DNA of 64,000 bases, taken from assembly GCA_018873245.2 (NCBI GenBank), contig JAEMBT020000001.1:11066220-11130219 (forward strand), read 5' to 3'. The notes beneath the pieces are model-generated. The model had not been told where the DNA came from and did no database searches. It saw nothing but the letters and a program-made list of their open reading frames with translations. The position numbers and the translations under genes are program-made. This document shows positions 49,082 through 61,918 of this stretch, piece after piece; position 1 is the stretch's first letter; every line of letters begins with the position of its first letter. The DNA is from Archegozetes longisetosus (lineage: Eukaryota; Arthropoda; Arachnida; Sarcoptiformes; Trhypochthoniidae).

Positions 49082-49322
49082 AGAGCTCAAACATATAAAC
49101 CCTAAACCCGTTGTAGATTCGTAAAAACCCAAACCCGTACAGTTGTATTTTAAAAATTTTCCTTCAAAAATCCCTGCACATGAATTGAACGTTTTAATTT
49201 CTAAGAGAAATCTACAATTTCCTAACGTTAGGGTTTTGAGAGGAAGATTTTTAAAATCCAACTGTACGGATTTGGGCTTTTACGGGTCTTCAACGGGTTT
49301 AGGGTTTACATGTTCGAGCTCT
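49082..49322. mobile_element. Near-perfect foldback element with 10-bp target duplication
   Basis: The 241-bp element is almost one long palindrome: AGAGCTC...AACCCTAAACCCG on the left answers CGGGTTTAGGG...GAGCTCT on the right, and pairing continues to a short loop. Exact direct repeats AAGTTAAACT flank it (49072-49081 and 49323-49332). A 9-11 bp duplication with long inverted repeats fits Mutator-like (MULE) transposons. No gene inside. Confidence 0.8.
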
Positions 49323-49332
49323 AAGTTAAACT

Positions 49333-50394
49333 GGAGAGTACTTGAACTTTCCAAAAGTTTTTCTAAGTAAACACTGATAAACTTTATGTAAGTTAGTTAT
49401 TATTATTTTAATTACTATTGTTGTCATGTGCGACTTGTATGTTGGATCAAAAGTTTAAATGTCAACAATTTTTGCTGCAACTTATCCGCGGATGCGTCTT
49501 ATCGGCCGTAAATAGGGTACTTTAGAAAATTTTGGTGAAATCACCCAATCCATAAAAATACTGCTTCAATATAAATAAGAAATTCATATTTCAAATATTG
49601 AAATATGTCAAATGTTGAAGCATTTTAATATGACTATTCCAAGAAAATAAAGTCATGCTTTTTGAACAGTTATAATTATTACTAGAGAAAGGTAAGATAG
49701 TTGATAAAACAGTTGATTAATATTATTGTGAAAAATCCTAATATTAAACATTGAATTTATTATGAAACGTGGTCCAATAATTAGAGTATTTTCAAAGTCA
49801 ATGGTTTGTTGTTTTAGCCATTTGTTAAAACATCCTCTAGTACTATCGGCCAAAGATTACACGTTAAATAAAGCTTTTTCGCGCCTTACATACTTAGGGA
49901 TCACTTTAATATTTATGTAATCAAGATTTTGAAAGCTTTTATAAACTTTAGTTTAGGTATGATCTATGGCAAAACAAAATAGTGAACTTTTGCATTAACT
50001 GCTATGATGATAAAAAGTTCATAAACTATTTACTTTGCATTCAACTTTTTTCAATCTTTTATCTGGTGAATTTAAGTTAATCATGTTAAAGTTCGATACA
50101 CTTAAAGAAATTCAAAGTTTCGCATTTCGTGACTCATATTAGAAATTATGCTCATCAAAATAATATGATAAAATTACTTACTCAATCTTTCCCTTATTTG
50201 GTTCAATTCTAATTGGTTTTTGCTGTTTTTAAGCGCACATTTGGACATATACTTTTTTGACCGATAGTACATGATCTATGTTTCAATACAATCTTAGTGA
50301 AATATGAATAATATATTAAAATTCAATATTTGATAGTAAAATCCATAGTTCAATATTAAAGTTGTTTTATAATTATATTGATAAACTATTTTTT
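49333..50394. other. Intergenic DNA, nothing recognised
   Basis: AT-rich, no supported feature. Confidence 0.4.
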
Positions 50395-50583
50395 CAGCTG
50401 GGAAGATCTTTTCGTATCTTAGGGCAACTATTGCGCAATGCATTGATTATGACTGTGAATTTAGCGTCTTTTCATCACATGTGCACATATTCAAATTTTG
50501 TGTGGTAAAAAATTCAATGCTTTTTCAATATTTACGAAGATTGAAAGTAGTCGCCCTAAGATACAAAAATATTTTCTCAACTG
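50395..50583. mobile_element. Short inverted-repeat element (MITE)
   Basis: About 190 bp with ends CAGCTGGGAAGATC...CGTATCTTAGGGC and GCCCTAAGATAC...TCTCAACTG as inverted repeats of about 35 bp with mismatches. Non-coding centre. Confidence 0.55.
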
Positions 50584-52600
50584 TTTTGCCTTTCTCTGAT
50601 GATTACTTATAGTAAAGTACGAGCTGGTTTTGAGCTGCGCTGACCTTATCTAATTTAACTCTTTCACTGTAGTATGATGTTGAAGCTTCAAATTGAACAC
50701 GCAGCTCATCTCAATTTTGAGTCTCTCAGCTTTAAACTCAGACTTTTAAACATAAATTCGTTTCAAATGATTATTCAATCATCAACAGAGTTATTTATTT
50801 CCATTGTATCTGATTTTTCATAAGACATTCTAAAAATTTGAGGTGTAGTTCATTATAAGAGAATTTCCTCACTCTTTGACTTGAAAATATTTAAAATTTT
50901 TAATTTTAATAGAAAACTACCATAAATATTATTAAATTTAATGATCATTCAAATTTATGATTTCATATTTAGTATTGACTAATAGTATAGTATATATATC
51001 AACATCAGAACATACTATCCGTCAATTAGTTCGTAATAACTACTGTACAAAGTTTGATTAGCCGGATGCTGCAAACTATACAATACGCCATATCCTTATT
51101 AAGCGGATCCAAAAGTACAGACGGAACTAAAGGAATATGTTTTAACCTATTAATAATGACTGAAAGAATAAATACCCAAAGTATAATTGATAAAATTTTA
51201 TCATTTTCTAAAGTGTTCATTTCATAATTTGGATTGTCGTTCTTAAAGTGATTTATATTTTTATGTATATTATAAAATGTTTCTGTCTACCACTCTATTA
51301 CTCAAAATCTACGTACAGACTAAAGAATGACACCGTTTGAAATAAGATAATCTTTGGCTAGGGTTAGACCGTCTTGGTCACAGATATGTGACCACTGGCC
51401 AGTATATTTGAAAAGTCATTTCAAACATCTGTCTGATGAGGGAATTTTCTACTAGTTTTTTCATAAAATGGTATGTAATTCATATTATAAATCATGTTTT
51501 AATTTTAAAAATCAAATTTCATGACTACTGATAGATTTTTAGAAATATTTTTCCGATGATAATTTCAAAAAATGTTAATGACTATCTTGTTTACGATTTC
51601 TAAAATCAAAAGTTCTCCTGAAAAGCAGTACTTTATCTTTAGCAGGCATAAAGATTAATATGATTAAAACTCTGATTATAAAATACTAATGTAATCTGTA
51701 TAAAAATCACTCATAATGAAATCTTAAAAGTGAACAAAGTGAGTCATTATAAATATAAACATACAATGCAGTGAAGCCCTTCTATAACAAAACATAAACC
51801 AAAGTTACATTATATCGAATTTTGTGAAAATTACGCACAAAAAACATCGTTAAGAAAGTTAATTGAATAAACTAAATCCTACAGTCCTTTGATTCACATC
51901 ATAACAGGATTTTACTGTAGCTCTTTTAAAAATCTAAAAATTTGCTCGAACTTGAATAGAATTTTTTAAGTTATAATCGCCTAATACGTGGAGGAAAATT
52001 AAAATCTGATTTTGATTGACGCTAAAGACCGCTGAGCTTAGATTTTTCATCAAGATTTTCGATTTTTTCATATTTTTATTGAAGAAAAATGATTGAAAGT
52101 GAATAATATGTAAAGTATTATCAAAAGTCAGTGAATCAAAAGTAAAGTTGTTTTGGAAAAATACTCAAATTAATTGACTTAAATTATATTTAGAACTTAA
52201 ACGAGAAAATAGTTTGAAGCGAACATTATTTTGGGAAACGTTGCGCTTGTTTTAAGTTACAACAAATCTAATTAATTGCAGACAATATAAATGGAATTAT
52301 TCTGATGAAGTTTTCTCTCGAAAATTAGGTTGAATTTTAATCAAGATTAACGGGACGAACAATTACGAACAGTGGGTCAGGATTAATATCATATATTGTA
52401 ATGCATTTAGAAATAATCTATGAATGTTCCATATAAGAAACGATTGGGCGCAAGTCTTTCTGCAATTAATATTTTGAAATAAGTGAATCAGTGGTGAAAG
52501 TATATTAAGGAATAACAACTAAGTGGTGTAGTCGGCATACAAAGTTTATCGTGGTATCAGCTAATTATTCGACTCCGGTTTATTGATTTTTACAAAGAAA
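50584..52600. other. Intergenic DNA upstream of the RCC1-KEN gene
   Basis: No coding sequence supported. A 7-bp inverted repeat GGTCACA/TGTGACC (about 51376-51393) is the only small structure noticed. The promoter of the next gene lies in the last few hundred bases; no TATA box is obvious. Confidence 0.4.
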
Positions 52601-55115
52601 ATGTTTAAACATTTCGGTGTACTTAGTGAAACACTTTCAGAAAGTTTCGTGTCACGAATTCGAATCGCGTGTGTCACAGACAATGATAATATTAAAGCAT
52701 TGATTGTGGACTGTGATGACGATGTTTATGCGATTGGAAAAGATTATAATGAAACTTTCGAACCCTTTAAATTAGATGTAATTTGCAAATCGAGGGTTTG
52801 TGATTTTTCTTTCGGACGAAGCCACATAATTGCTATCACAGAAGAGGGTAATGTGTTTGCATGGGGACATAATGACCGCCATCAGTGTGGAAATGGGGGT
52901 AAAGAGTATGTGAAACTCCCAGTGCTAATAAGATTTGATAAGGAAAAAATCATAAAAGTCGCTTGCGGATGGGATCACACATTGGCACTGACGGATTCAG
53001 GCTCTATTTATTCTTGGGGACGGAATTACACTGCTCAGTGTGGAACAGGAACACGTAATAATGTAAAATTTCCTGAAAAGTTGGTCATTGGAAAAGTGAA
53101 ATCAATAGCGTGTGGTGCAGGCCATTCAATGGTACTACTGGAGAATGGTCAAGTGTATGGATGGGGAGAAAATGGTGATGGTCAATTGGGACTGGGAAGG
53201 GAAACACACTGTGAACGGAGTCCTTGTCATGTGACACAATTGAGCGGAATCAAAAAGTTGGTGTGTGGAATGTACCATACGATTGCACTTTCTACTGATG
53301 GACGTTTATACACATGCGGATATAATGAGTATGTAGGTTATATGAAATTTCAGATTAATTTAGTAAACATTCAAACGAACTCGATTATGAGCTTAAAGTA
53401 AACATAACAATATCCGGATATGGATGTTAACAAGAACTTTAATGGGTGTTAAGCACCTTGAACTTAAATGTGAAATTGTTTTGAATATATGAGTTTGAGT
53501 TCTCACACATTTCAATCAGAAATAATTCTCAAGTTAAGTTAGATATACATTCTAAATGCCAATCGATATGGTATTAAAGCTTCACTTTAAATTATACAGT
53601 TACGGTCAATTAGGAATTGGTAACACAGAGCGTCGCCACACACCGCAAAAAATTGAATCTTATTCGGGAGGACAATTCGTTGATGTTGCAGCATTGTGGT
53701 GTAAGGATATTTCTGTTGCAATCAAAGAAAACGGAAAATTTTTTATTTGGGGACAAACAAAGAACGGTGATTGGACAGTTCCCACTGAAATCAAATGCGA
53801 ATCCATTAATGATGCTTTTGCGCTGCATATTTTATCTTCTCCTGTGACTTGTCGCTGTGTTGTAATTGAGGGGAATGGTCCTAAAGGTCCCCGAAGCGAT
53901 TCGTTTTATTGCACATTCGGAAAAATCAATTTTAATGCTAGAAAAATAATCGGTTACGGATCTTCGGGAACACCTGTATACAGAGGAGTTTTTGAGGGAC
54001 AGGATGTCGCGGTTAAGAGATTTGAATACTTTGAAATGGCTGATAACAAAGCTGAATCTCTCATGTCATTAAATCACGAGAATTTAGTGAGATATTATGC
54101 CAGCGAATTAGACGGTATGTTCTATTATATTGCATCGGAATTGGCAGAAATGACACTCGAAGACTATATACACAGGAAAAGGAATGGTGAATTTAGAGAC
54201 TTTGGTGTAATAACACTTTTGAAACAAGTATCCCAAGGATTGGCATATCTTCACTCTCAAGGTATTATTCATTGTAAGATTCGACCACAGAATATACTTA
54301 TCTCGATGCCAAAGCCTCCCCAAGGCGTTCGCAAAGCAATGATTAGTGATTTCAGTGTTTCTGATGAGTTGACATCGAAACGAAAATCATTTTCATTCGC
54401 AGCGGCTGATGGCTGGATAGCTCGTGAAATACTGCATTCGGATAACTACACATTTAAACCTACGACAGCAATCGATGTGTTCGCTTTAGGCTGTATCTTT
54501 TATTATGCACTTAATGATGGAAACCATCCGTTTGGAGATCGATTTCATCGTCAGGCGAATGTATACGATTGTCATTTCAATATTAATGCACTCAAGAATG
54601 AAGAATCGCTTTGCAAACATCATTTAATTGCTGCGATGATTGATGGCGATCCTGTAAATAGACCAAACATGGAAGCAGTACTCAAACATCCAATGTTTTG
54701 GGATTCTAAAAAAATACTATTGTTTATTGAAGATGCTAATAATATGTTAAAAGAAAAGAGGTCTGTTCATACTTTATTGAATAAATTAGAAGAGAGAAAG
54801 GCGGACATCACAAAAGGTAATTGGATGAACCACATCTTTGAAGAACTGCGAGAAAATCTCAAGAATTATGATGGTACATCTGTGAAGGATTTACTGCGAG
54901 TGATTAGAAACAAAAAACAGCACTACGAAGAATTAAATGAAAGTATCAAAAACGTGTTGGGATCGATGCCCGACGGATTCGCCTCTTACTTCGCGGGGAA
55001 GTTTCCGCTATTATTAATACACACATATATCACACTACAGGAATGTAAAAATGAAGATGTATTCGAAGATTATTATTGTGATTCCTTTGAATTTCAACCT
55101 TTAGCAAGGATTTAG
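52601..55115 (+). CDS. RCC1 propeller - IRE1-type pseudokinase - KEN endoribonuclease
   Basis: Exons 52601-53328 and 53600-55115, joined across a 271-nt GT-AG intron (GTATGT donor, ATACAG acceptor, phase 2). The join restores the RCC1 core GYNDYGQLGIGN. The 747-residue product has no signal peptide or membrane helix. Residues about 1-330 form RCC1 repeats and begin like RCBTB1/2 (IRxACV, then 'AWGHN', 'YSWGRN', 'YGWGENGDGQLGLG'). Residues about 355-625 are an IRE1-type kinase: glycine loop GYGSSG (361-366) and lysine K382 kept, but HRDLKPxN reads HCKIRPQN (467-474, catalytic Asp replaced by Lys469), DFG reads DFS (493-495) and the APE-like motif has Arg. Residues about 628-747 are the KEN RNase domain, with Y666, R679, N680 and H684 in the spacing of human IRE1 Y892, R905, N906 and H910. 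Likely a cytosolic regulated RNase, by analogy with RNase L. Ligand and target are unknown. Confidence 0.9.
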
Positions 55116-58100
55116 ACCGATGCGTCATATATGGTTCAGTTGATGATCTCCCCCAAATTTTTAATAAATCTCAAGTGGCTTTATTAAATTTCAGTTTTAA
55201 ACTACATTTTTTTAAAAACATAACTCCTCCCAAATAAAAAACTGTTCCCATCTTTTTGGCAATTGTCTTATTCCTGCAGCGAACCATTTTTGAGGCCTAT
55301 GCTAACACTACCGTTTAATATTCTCGATCTCTTATAAATTTTTTAGCTATTTATTAAAATTTTTATTATTAACTATTATTAACTAGTGTAATTAACTATT
55401 TAGTTAATAGTCAGAAGGAGACTATAGGACGGGTGTGGCAACACTTCTATTCCATGTTCTGCAAATGAAACCATAGGTTGACTTGTAATATGAAGTATAG
55501 CGTTATCGTGTAGTACTTTAGGTATATGCGGAGTATCTTATGACAATCTAGTAATTTGTATGCATTTCTTAGAGAAATGCTATTGTGTGATAAATCAAAT
55601 TAAACGGGATATTATAGTTTACAACACCATAAAAATTTGATGGTTTTGGGAAAGCAGACTAAAAAGTTACTAAAACTTTTGCAGACTTTTTTAACTAAAC
55701 CATATATTTCTGTTGCTTTGATTCGCTTTCGTAGTATTTGGTCAATTATTTTAATCTTATCACTTATATGTGGTCAGTCTCTACCTCTGTTTCAATTATA
55801 GTCAATCATCAATTCCTTATATACTTTTAGACAAAACAGAAAAATCAAACCCAACAGTGAAAAGATAAAAGCTTTAGAACGATCTAATGATTAGCAACGA
55901 ACTTATCTCAAGCTCAAACTCAAGTTGGTGTATTCGAACTCAAGCTTAACCTCAGAGTCTCTGAACTTTAGAGCTTCTAAATTAGGTTAGGACTATATTT
56001 TATGTAAAAATTATTGTAACTCAATCGGATATATTATGTATTGTAATTCGTGGACAGATATTTTCAAAAGCAGGTGTTTGAGTAACTAAAAGAAAAAATA
56101 GATTACACGAAAAGACTACGAGATCATTAATGGGCTTAGAGTCAATTAATAGAATTTTCGATTTTTAAATCATAGTATCAAACTTTGTTAATACTCCTGT
56201 AAGCTGTGTAGTTTTAGCACTTGTATTAAACTTATTTATTATAAGCAAAGAAAGCTTATTCAATTAAATGCTGTTTTCATTTTTATAGCAATTAAGCTCA
56301 AAGCTTAAGCCTGGACTAACAGAGCTTATGTGCATCACTAGAGCAATGAAAAACTGCGAAGATCGATTTGTGTTTTCAGTCTTGAATATAATCCTTGATA
56401 TTATATCATACGAAAGCTATAGTTGGTTAATCACAAATGAAATTCAGACTATATCTTATTTCAAGAATTTCTTTTTTAAGATCATCAGGTTTATTTTATA
56501 GTTGAAATGCTAAATTAAGTCTGTATGAAAGAGTAGTCTTTAGGCTTTAGTATCACGACCTAATACGTTATATAATGAGCTTCTGGAATTTTAGGATAAA
56601 AACAATCTAAGTATATTTATTGCTTTTAGAACTTACGAGTAAATAGGAGAACTTTGTAGTCTTTGTTCTCATTCCATTAAATTGCTTTATTAAATGATAA
56701 ATTATAAGAAATTTATTTATTTATTGCTTGAAAAGTAATAAATTGCTTTCATTGTTCCATAGTTAGGACTATTGCATAATTCCATAGAAATGCAATTATA
56801 TCGAAATATTCCGTTAATTTTGAATATATTTTTGAGTTAAAACTTCAGAATAAAAACATTTTAAACTTAAAGGTAAATTGATAGGATTCATGGGAATTTG
56901 AATTTTAAGTTTAAACCAGTAAAATTCTAGTCTTTAGTTTTATTTGGATTTTACATTGTAGATGAAATTTTAATCAAACTCTTATCTACCAGCTGAATAA
57001 CAGTTTATTAATTCATAAAATCTTTATGAAATAAAAGATTTTTCTGAATACCATTTGAAAAATATAATTTTCCTCACGTGTTAATAAGTTTAAAATAAGC
57101 CTAAATTAAAATTGAGTTTCAAATTGTTAATTGAAACTATTAAAAGAGCCATATTACATACAACGATAGAAATTGAAGAATCAAATTCTTTATTAAAAGT
57201 AGTTTTCTTCAATTCAAAGTTCAAAAAGCGATTATCATGGCATTCACTTTAAGTAGCTTAATAGTCATTTATTACTTGTATTGCAACAGTTTATACTCAA
57301 TTATATGTATCACCCGTAAATAGTGCAATTTCATTGAAATACTGCACAAGTAGTCCTAAACTTAAATCATATCTTAAACTTTTAGATAAACGTTATCTAT
57401 AAATATATTATTTAATTAAAAATACTGGTTTAGTAATTTTTCAATCCTTCTAAAGTTGAGTTTTATTAAAGTTAATATGAAATCGTTTATAAAAGAATTC
57501 AAAGAATCGTTTATTCAAAGAATCTTGTGGTTCAAAAGTAGATCTAAATTTTGTCTAGAGATGAAAACCTGCTTAGTCATCTTTTTTTGCCATACATTTC
57601 TTTTTAATCCCTTTCCAGACTTCATGACGACTATGAGTGGAAAAAATAGCTTAAGTGTAACACAGAGTTTCTAATCTTAGCTCGAACACCTGTTCGACCT
57701 CCGATCCTACTGTTGTCTACTTGTCTCCAATCCAAAACTCAGACATGATTGAGTGAGAAGGTACTTTAAATTTTTCTGAGATAATAATATTATACCATAT
57801 TATTTCTTCAAATATTGAAATTGATCTTACTAAATAAGTGTGCCTATCGATACCTTTGGACTCTGTTTATCTTTACATATCTAGTTAATTGAGTCGTAGA
57901 AAAGTATAAACATAAAAATAAATTGTTACTCAAAGACTAAACTTTAAATGCATTCAAGAAGATGAAAATTTAGTGATCGATTCGCGTAATGAATCCGGAT
58001 TCGAATCATATAACGATATTGTCTTTGGTTGCTTTAAAAAATTTGATTAAGGATCTATAGAATATATTGAAAATAATTGTATAAAGGATTTCATAATCCA

Positions 58101-58245
58101 ATGCTATTATATGATATAGCTTTCGTAAAAAACGTGGAAAATATATTATAAGATTTTTATTCAATTTAGCAAATCATATACAAGAAATACTAATTATCAA
58201 GTGTTTAATAGAAAGTATAGTTATTGCTACAAAAAATAGTGATAA
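55116..58245. other. Gene desert
   Basis: Begins with the 3' UTR of the RCC1-KEN gene (AATAAA at about 55163). The rest is AT-rich; a 72-codon frame at 57456-57674 shows no gene features. The last part is the 3' flank of the chitinase gene. Confidence 0.45.
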
Positions 58246-60068
58246 TCATTCGCATCCATATGTAGATGGATCTCGGCCTGTACCAAAAAGTCCATAATTG
58301 ATAGCCTTAAGCATAGGGTAAGCAACTTTACAACATTTTGCATATATATCGTCTTGACTTATTTCCCATACGAGAACACCTCCATATCCATTATCTCTAC
58401 TGAACTTACCCTTTCTGCAAATCAATTAAAGCAAAAATAACAATAAAACAAGTCAGTAAATGATCATAATTACAGATAAGCTTGATTTGGGTCGTCATAT
58501 GCGAGCCATTGATTTTGGTGGTAAGCGATCGGATCGTGTCCATTACTTGTTTGCTCCTTAGTCCAGCCGTGGTTCTTGACATTATCGCAGATTTGCCAAT
58601 AGTAAGCGCTGTCTACTTCATCGGCGCCATTGATTTCCTTTCCAGTAGTTGGAGCACCGAGTTTATGATCTTTTGGATCTTTTAATGTGAAAGTATGGGC
58701 ATAAAAGGGCACACCTATTAATAATTTTTCTTTAGGAACTCCTTTTTTATGATAGTATTCTAGAGAATAAATCGCATCTTCTAACTTGGAGTGGTGGCTC
58801 GTTATATTTCCTGATGGGTCCCGATTATCATAAGTCATTACATTTATATAATCTACGTAACTATTAATTAGGTAATCATTTTGTTAATTAACCATATTAA
58901 AGTTTATCTAAGACAAGTGTTTATCAATACATACGTTCCTAGGGCTTTAAAATCATAGGCCTGATTAGCGATATTCATATACTCGATGCTTTTGACTGCT
59001 GCTGAAAGTGATAGCTTTGGGTTTTGTTTGTCGAATGCTTCTCGAAGTTCCTGTAATTGAAAGTAATTTAATGTCTTGTTATTAATATTTAAGTCTTAAG
59101 AGTTATTTCAACATATATTATGACTATATAAATTCTCGTATAATACAGAATTAAACTTAAAGAATACAAACTATATTCAGCATCAATTGTGAACATTTTT
59201 AATAACTAAAAAGATTTAGAATAATTATGAGGCAAATAAAAGTCTGTAACAAATCTATATTTTGTATAAGCCCATTCAAAAAATTCAAAAATTGTTTGAT
59301 TAAACTTTTGTAACGCTTCGAGTTTCAATCACTAATCGTGAAATAGATTTATTCATAAAATTAATCAATCATAATTTCAATTGTTTGTCGCCTTTTGCTA
59401 TGTTTTAAATTCACATGCTAAATTTCATGAAGTTCAATTAAATTTTTAATAATTTTTAAATGAAAAAGTCTTTAATTTAACCTAATTCATAGAAAATCTG
59501 CATTTAAATGTCAAACTATTGTTTAAAAGTATAAAAAGTTAATAACACAAACCTGTTGTAATAGAGCGTAGTTGGCTTTATCTGCTTCGTGTCCTTTACC
59601 GCACTCTTCGAGCCAACAGACTGGGAATTCCCAATCAATGTCCAAACCATCGAAACCATATTTATGTATGTATTGAATCGCGTTTGCGATAAAGATTTTT
59701 CGCTTTTCACTGCTGGCTGATATTCTTGAATACTTACCACCGTCATCGCCCCAACCGCCAAGTGATAGAATAACTTTCAAATCTTTGTTTTTCAGCTTAA
59801 GGGCGTTTAATTTTTTATAAACTTCTTCTTGTGGAGTTCCCGTGGAATCTTTAGGCGCGGCGTTAGCTTCATCGAGAATGGCAAAAGAATAATGAATATG
59901 GGTACAAAGTGAAGCGTCAATAACATCAGGTACGTTGAGGTACGGAGCTTTGCTGTGAAGGTGAGCATTAGTCCAATAACAAACTACTTTTTGTTTCGCA
60001 GCTGTTATTAAAGTTAACTCTAAATATAATAGTACTGACAAAAGTATCAAATTCATTATTATTTTCAT
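58246..60068 (-). CDS. Secreted GH18 chitinase, four exons
   Basis: Model (minus strand): 60068-59553, 59050-58935, 58860-58474, 58414-58246, with phases 0, 2, 2 and a total of 396 codons (395 residues). Signal peptide about 1-23, then one GH18 TIM barrel with no chitin-binding domain or Ser/Thr-rich tail. Family motifs in order: SLGGWG (102-107), DGLDIDWE (140-147, catalytic Glu147), VMTYD at the start of exon 3, the PFYAH strand, and VLVWEISQD near the C-terminus supplying the substrate-site Trp. The enzyme should hydrolyse chitin; it could serve moulting, digestion of fungi or defence. Unlike the two other hydrolases in this window it has introns (502, 74 and 59 nt), so it is a resident or long-established gene. 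All junctions use GT-AG and restore the barrel without gaps. Confidence 0.9.
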
Positions 60069-60900
60069 ATTGACTACAATTAAGGTTCAGTTAAAAAAAT
60101 TTGTTTTCTAACTTTGAAGTTCTATTATATAGGATATGCTCCTTCATTACTTATCTTGTACATGGAAAAGCTTGAGAGTTTTCTTTTGAGAATTTTTTTC
60201 TCTATGCATCTGTTGAGCAACAGATAATTCATATGATTTGCCAATGCCAAAATCGGATAAAGGTTCAAAATAAAATACAGTCCCTAATGGAGCTAAAACT
60301 AATTTATTAAAAATTTTTGCCCATTGAGTAGAAATTTAGAGTTTCAGTGACTGGCAAACTAGTTATGAAAATTTTCGATTCTATAAATCTTGATCCAGTA
60401 TCGGTTTCGTGTGGTCGAATACAATCTCGTCTTGTCTTGTTGAAACTATTATCTTAACCCTAGAACAGTGAATGGTTTAGATTAAGGATTTCAGTAATTT
60501 AGTTTAAAAATTGCAGTTGACTTAAACAATAATTAATGAATAATAGAACGTTTAAGATATTTAATACCAGACGAACCATCTTTATAAATAAATTGAATTG
60601 AAAATGTCCACAGTTGTTAATATTTACACAAATAATATAATCGTTTGCATTTCTTAATTGCAGGAGAGATTGGTTTTATAAGCAGAACTCGTTTCTATTC
60701 CTTTTGCAACTCGGTAATCGTTCTGTATAAACGCCTTTATTGAGCAATTCAAATCTCACTTCAACAGTTTAGAAAGTTATTGTTTTAATTCAATTTTGTT
60801 TCTTTCAATTATCAGGAGTTGAGTTAAGTATCCGGACTATCATATTACAGAAACTACAAGAGTAGTTACCATATTTATGAAATATTATTGTTAATTAGAG
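60069..60900. other. Chitinase promoter region and intergenic DNA
   Basis: AT-rich; no further feature supported. Confidence 0.4.
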
Positions 60901-61065
60901 TAAAATTCGTGGTCCCTGTTTGTACGCGCGATGAGCGTACTCTGGTCCTTCAAATTAAAGATCACGTTGGCCTTTACAACTCAAATTCAGCACCAATCAC
61001 AATTTATACGAAAGGTTGGAAAGGGTATGTGAATCTTAGTAGGGTTACAATCACGGCGTTGTAGT

Positions 61066-61918
61066 TAGTGTTGTAAAAAAAATTTCTCGAGAAAATTTCT
61101 AGAACTTTTCTCGAGAGATAATTTCTCGTCAAAAATCGAGAGATTTTCTTTTAATGAACTTCCCATAGAAATATATGAACCTCACATAGATATACATGAG
61201 CCTCCCATTGTAGTATATGAATCTCATATACGAATATATGAACCATTCATAAAACATATGACATACACGTGCAAATATTAATCTCTGAGTTTAAAAAATT
61301 TAATTCCGAACTTAATTTTTAATACATTTAAGTGTTATTTATTCATAAATTCCTTAAAATGGCTGCAAAGACATGCTATTTCGTTTGATGAATCTGAGGT
61401 TCATTATATTTCAGTAGGACGTTCATATATACCTCACGACAAAAAATCCGGAAAAGTAAGTGTGAAGTTTATAATGAAAATTACAATATCTTTATCTAAA
61501 ATTTATCACAAGAATGCATTTGATTCTAATTATCACAACTAAAAAGAAATGACAATCTAATTCGGTCTCCCTCTGCAGCTATACACTTTTCAATGCGTTC
61601 TTTCATATTTTGTTAAATGACTCCTATACCTCTAATTATAAATTGTCCCATATTTGGTTTCTTTTCGCGACCCACAGTTAAAATCTTTGTGATTCTTCTT
61701 TCTTAACAATACCCTTTACTGTGCTCCATAGGTGTTGAATCGGGTTTAGATCATAAAAATGAATTCTGAAAATATGCCATGAGTTTCCGGATTTTTTTGT
61801 AAGGATTATTTCTACGGAAGGTTCATTATAAGAAAAGTTTTTGACCATAAAAATATTTATAGAAACCTTCTAGAAATTTTTTCGTCAAAAGATAATTTCT
61901 AGAAATTTTCCAACACTA
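61066..61918. mobile_element. hAT-type element inserted in the Merlin fragment
   Basis: The 853-bp element starts TAGTGTTG and ends CAACACTA and has an exact 8-bp duplication GTTGTAGT at 61058-61065 and 61919-61926. The ends carry AAATTTCTAGAA-type stretches rich in TCTCGAGA. Four degenerate units of about 22 bp (core ATATATGAACCT) occur at 61167-61260. No transposase; a Tc1-derived element is nested inside. Confidence 0.85.
61436..61801. mobile_element. Tc1/mariner-derived deletion element, copy 2
   Basis: Inverted relative to 4338-4709 and alignable with it over its whole length, including CGACAAAAAATCCGG ends, the GGTCTCCCTCTGCAGCTATA block and GATTCTTC-rich spacer. It sits inside the hAT element at 61066-61918 and is therefore the youngest of the three nested insertions. 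Confidence 0.65.

Noticed and set aside
48989-49370. Two similar open frames on opposite strands
   Set aside because: They look alike because the DNA is a palindrome (foldback element at 49082-49322), not because they are paralogous genes.
52583-52600. Earlier start of the RCC1-KEN gene
   Set aside because: The codon is TTG; the first ATG is at 52601 and gives an RCBTB-like N-terminus.
53329-53599. Treating the RCC1 and kinase-KEN parts as two separate genes
   Set aside because: Donor, acceptor and phase match, and the join restores a complete RCC1 core motif. The downstream frame begins in mid-repeat.
61167-61260. Possible CRISPR-like repeat array
   Set aside because: The units are degenerate, contiguous without spacers, and inside a hAT element in eukaryotic DNA.
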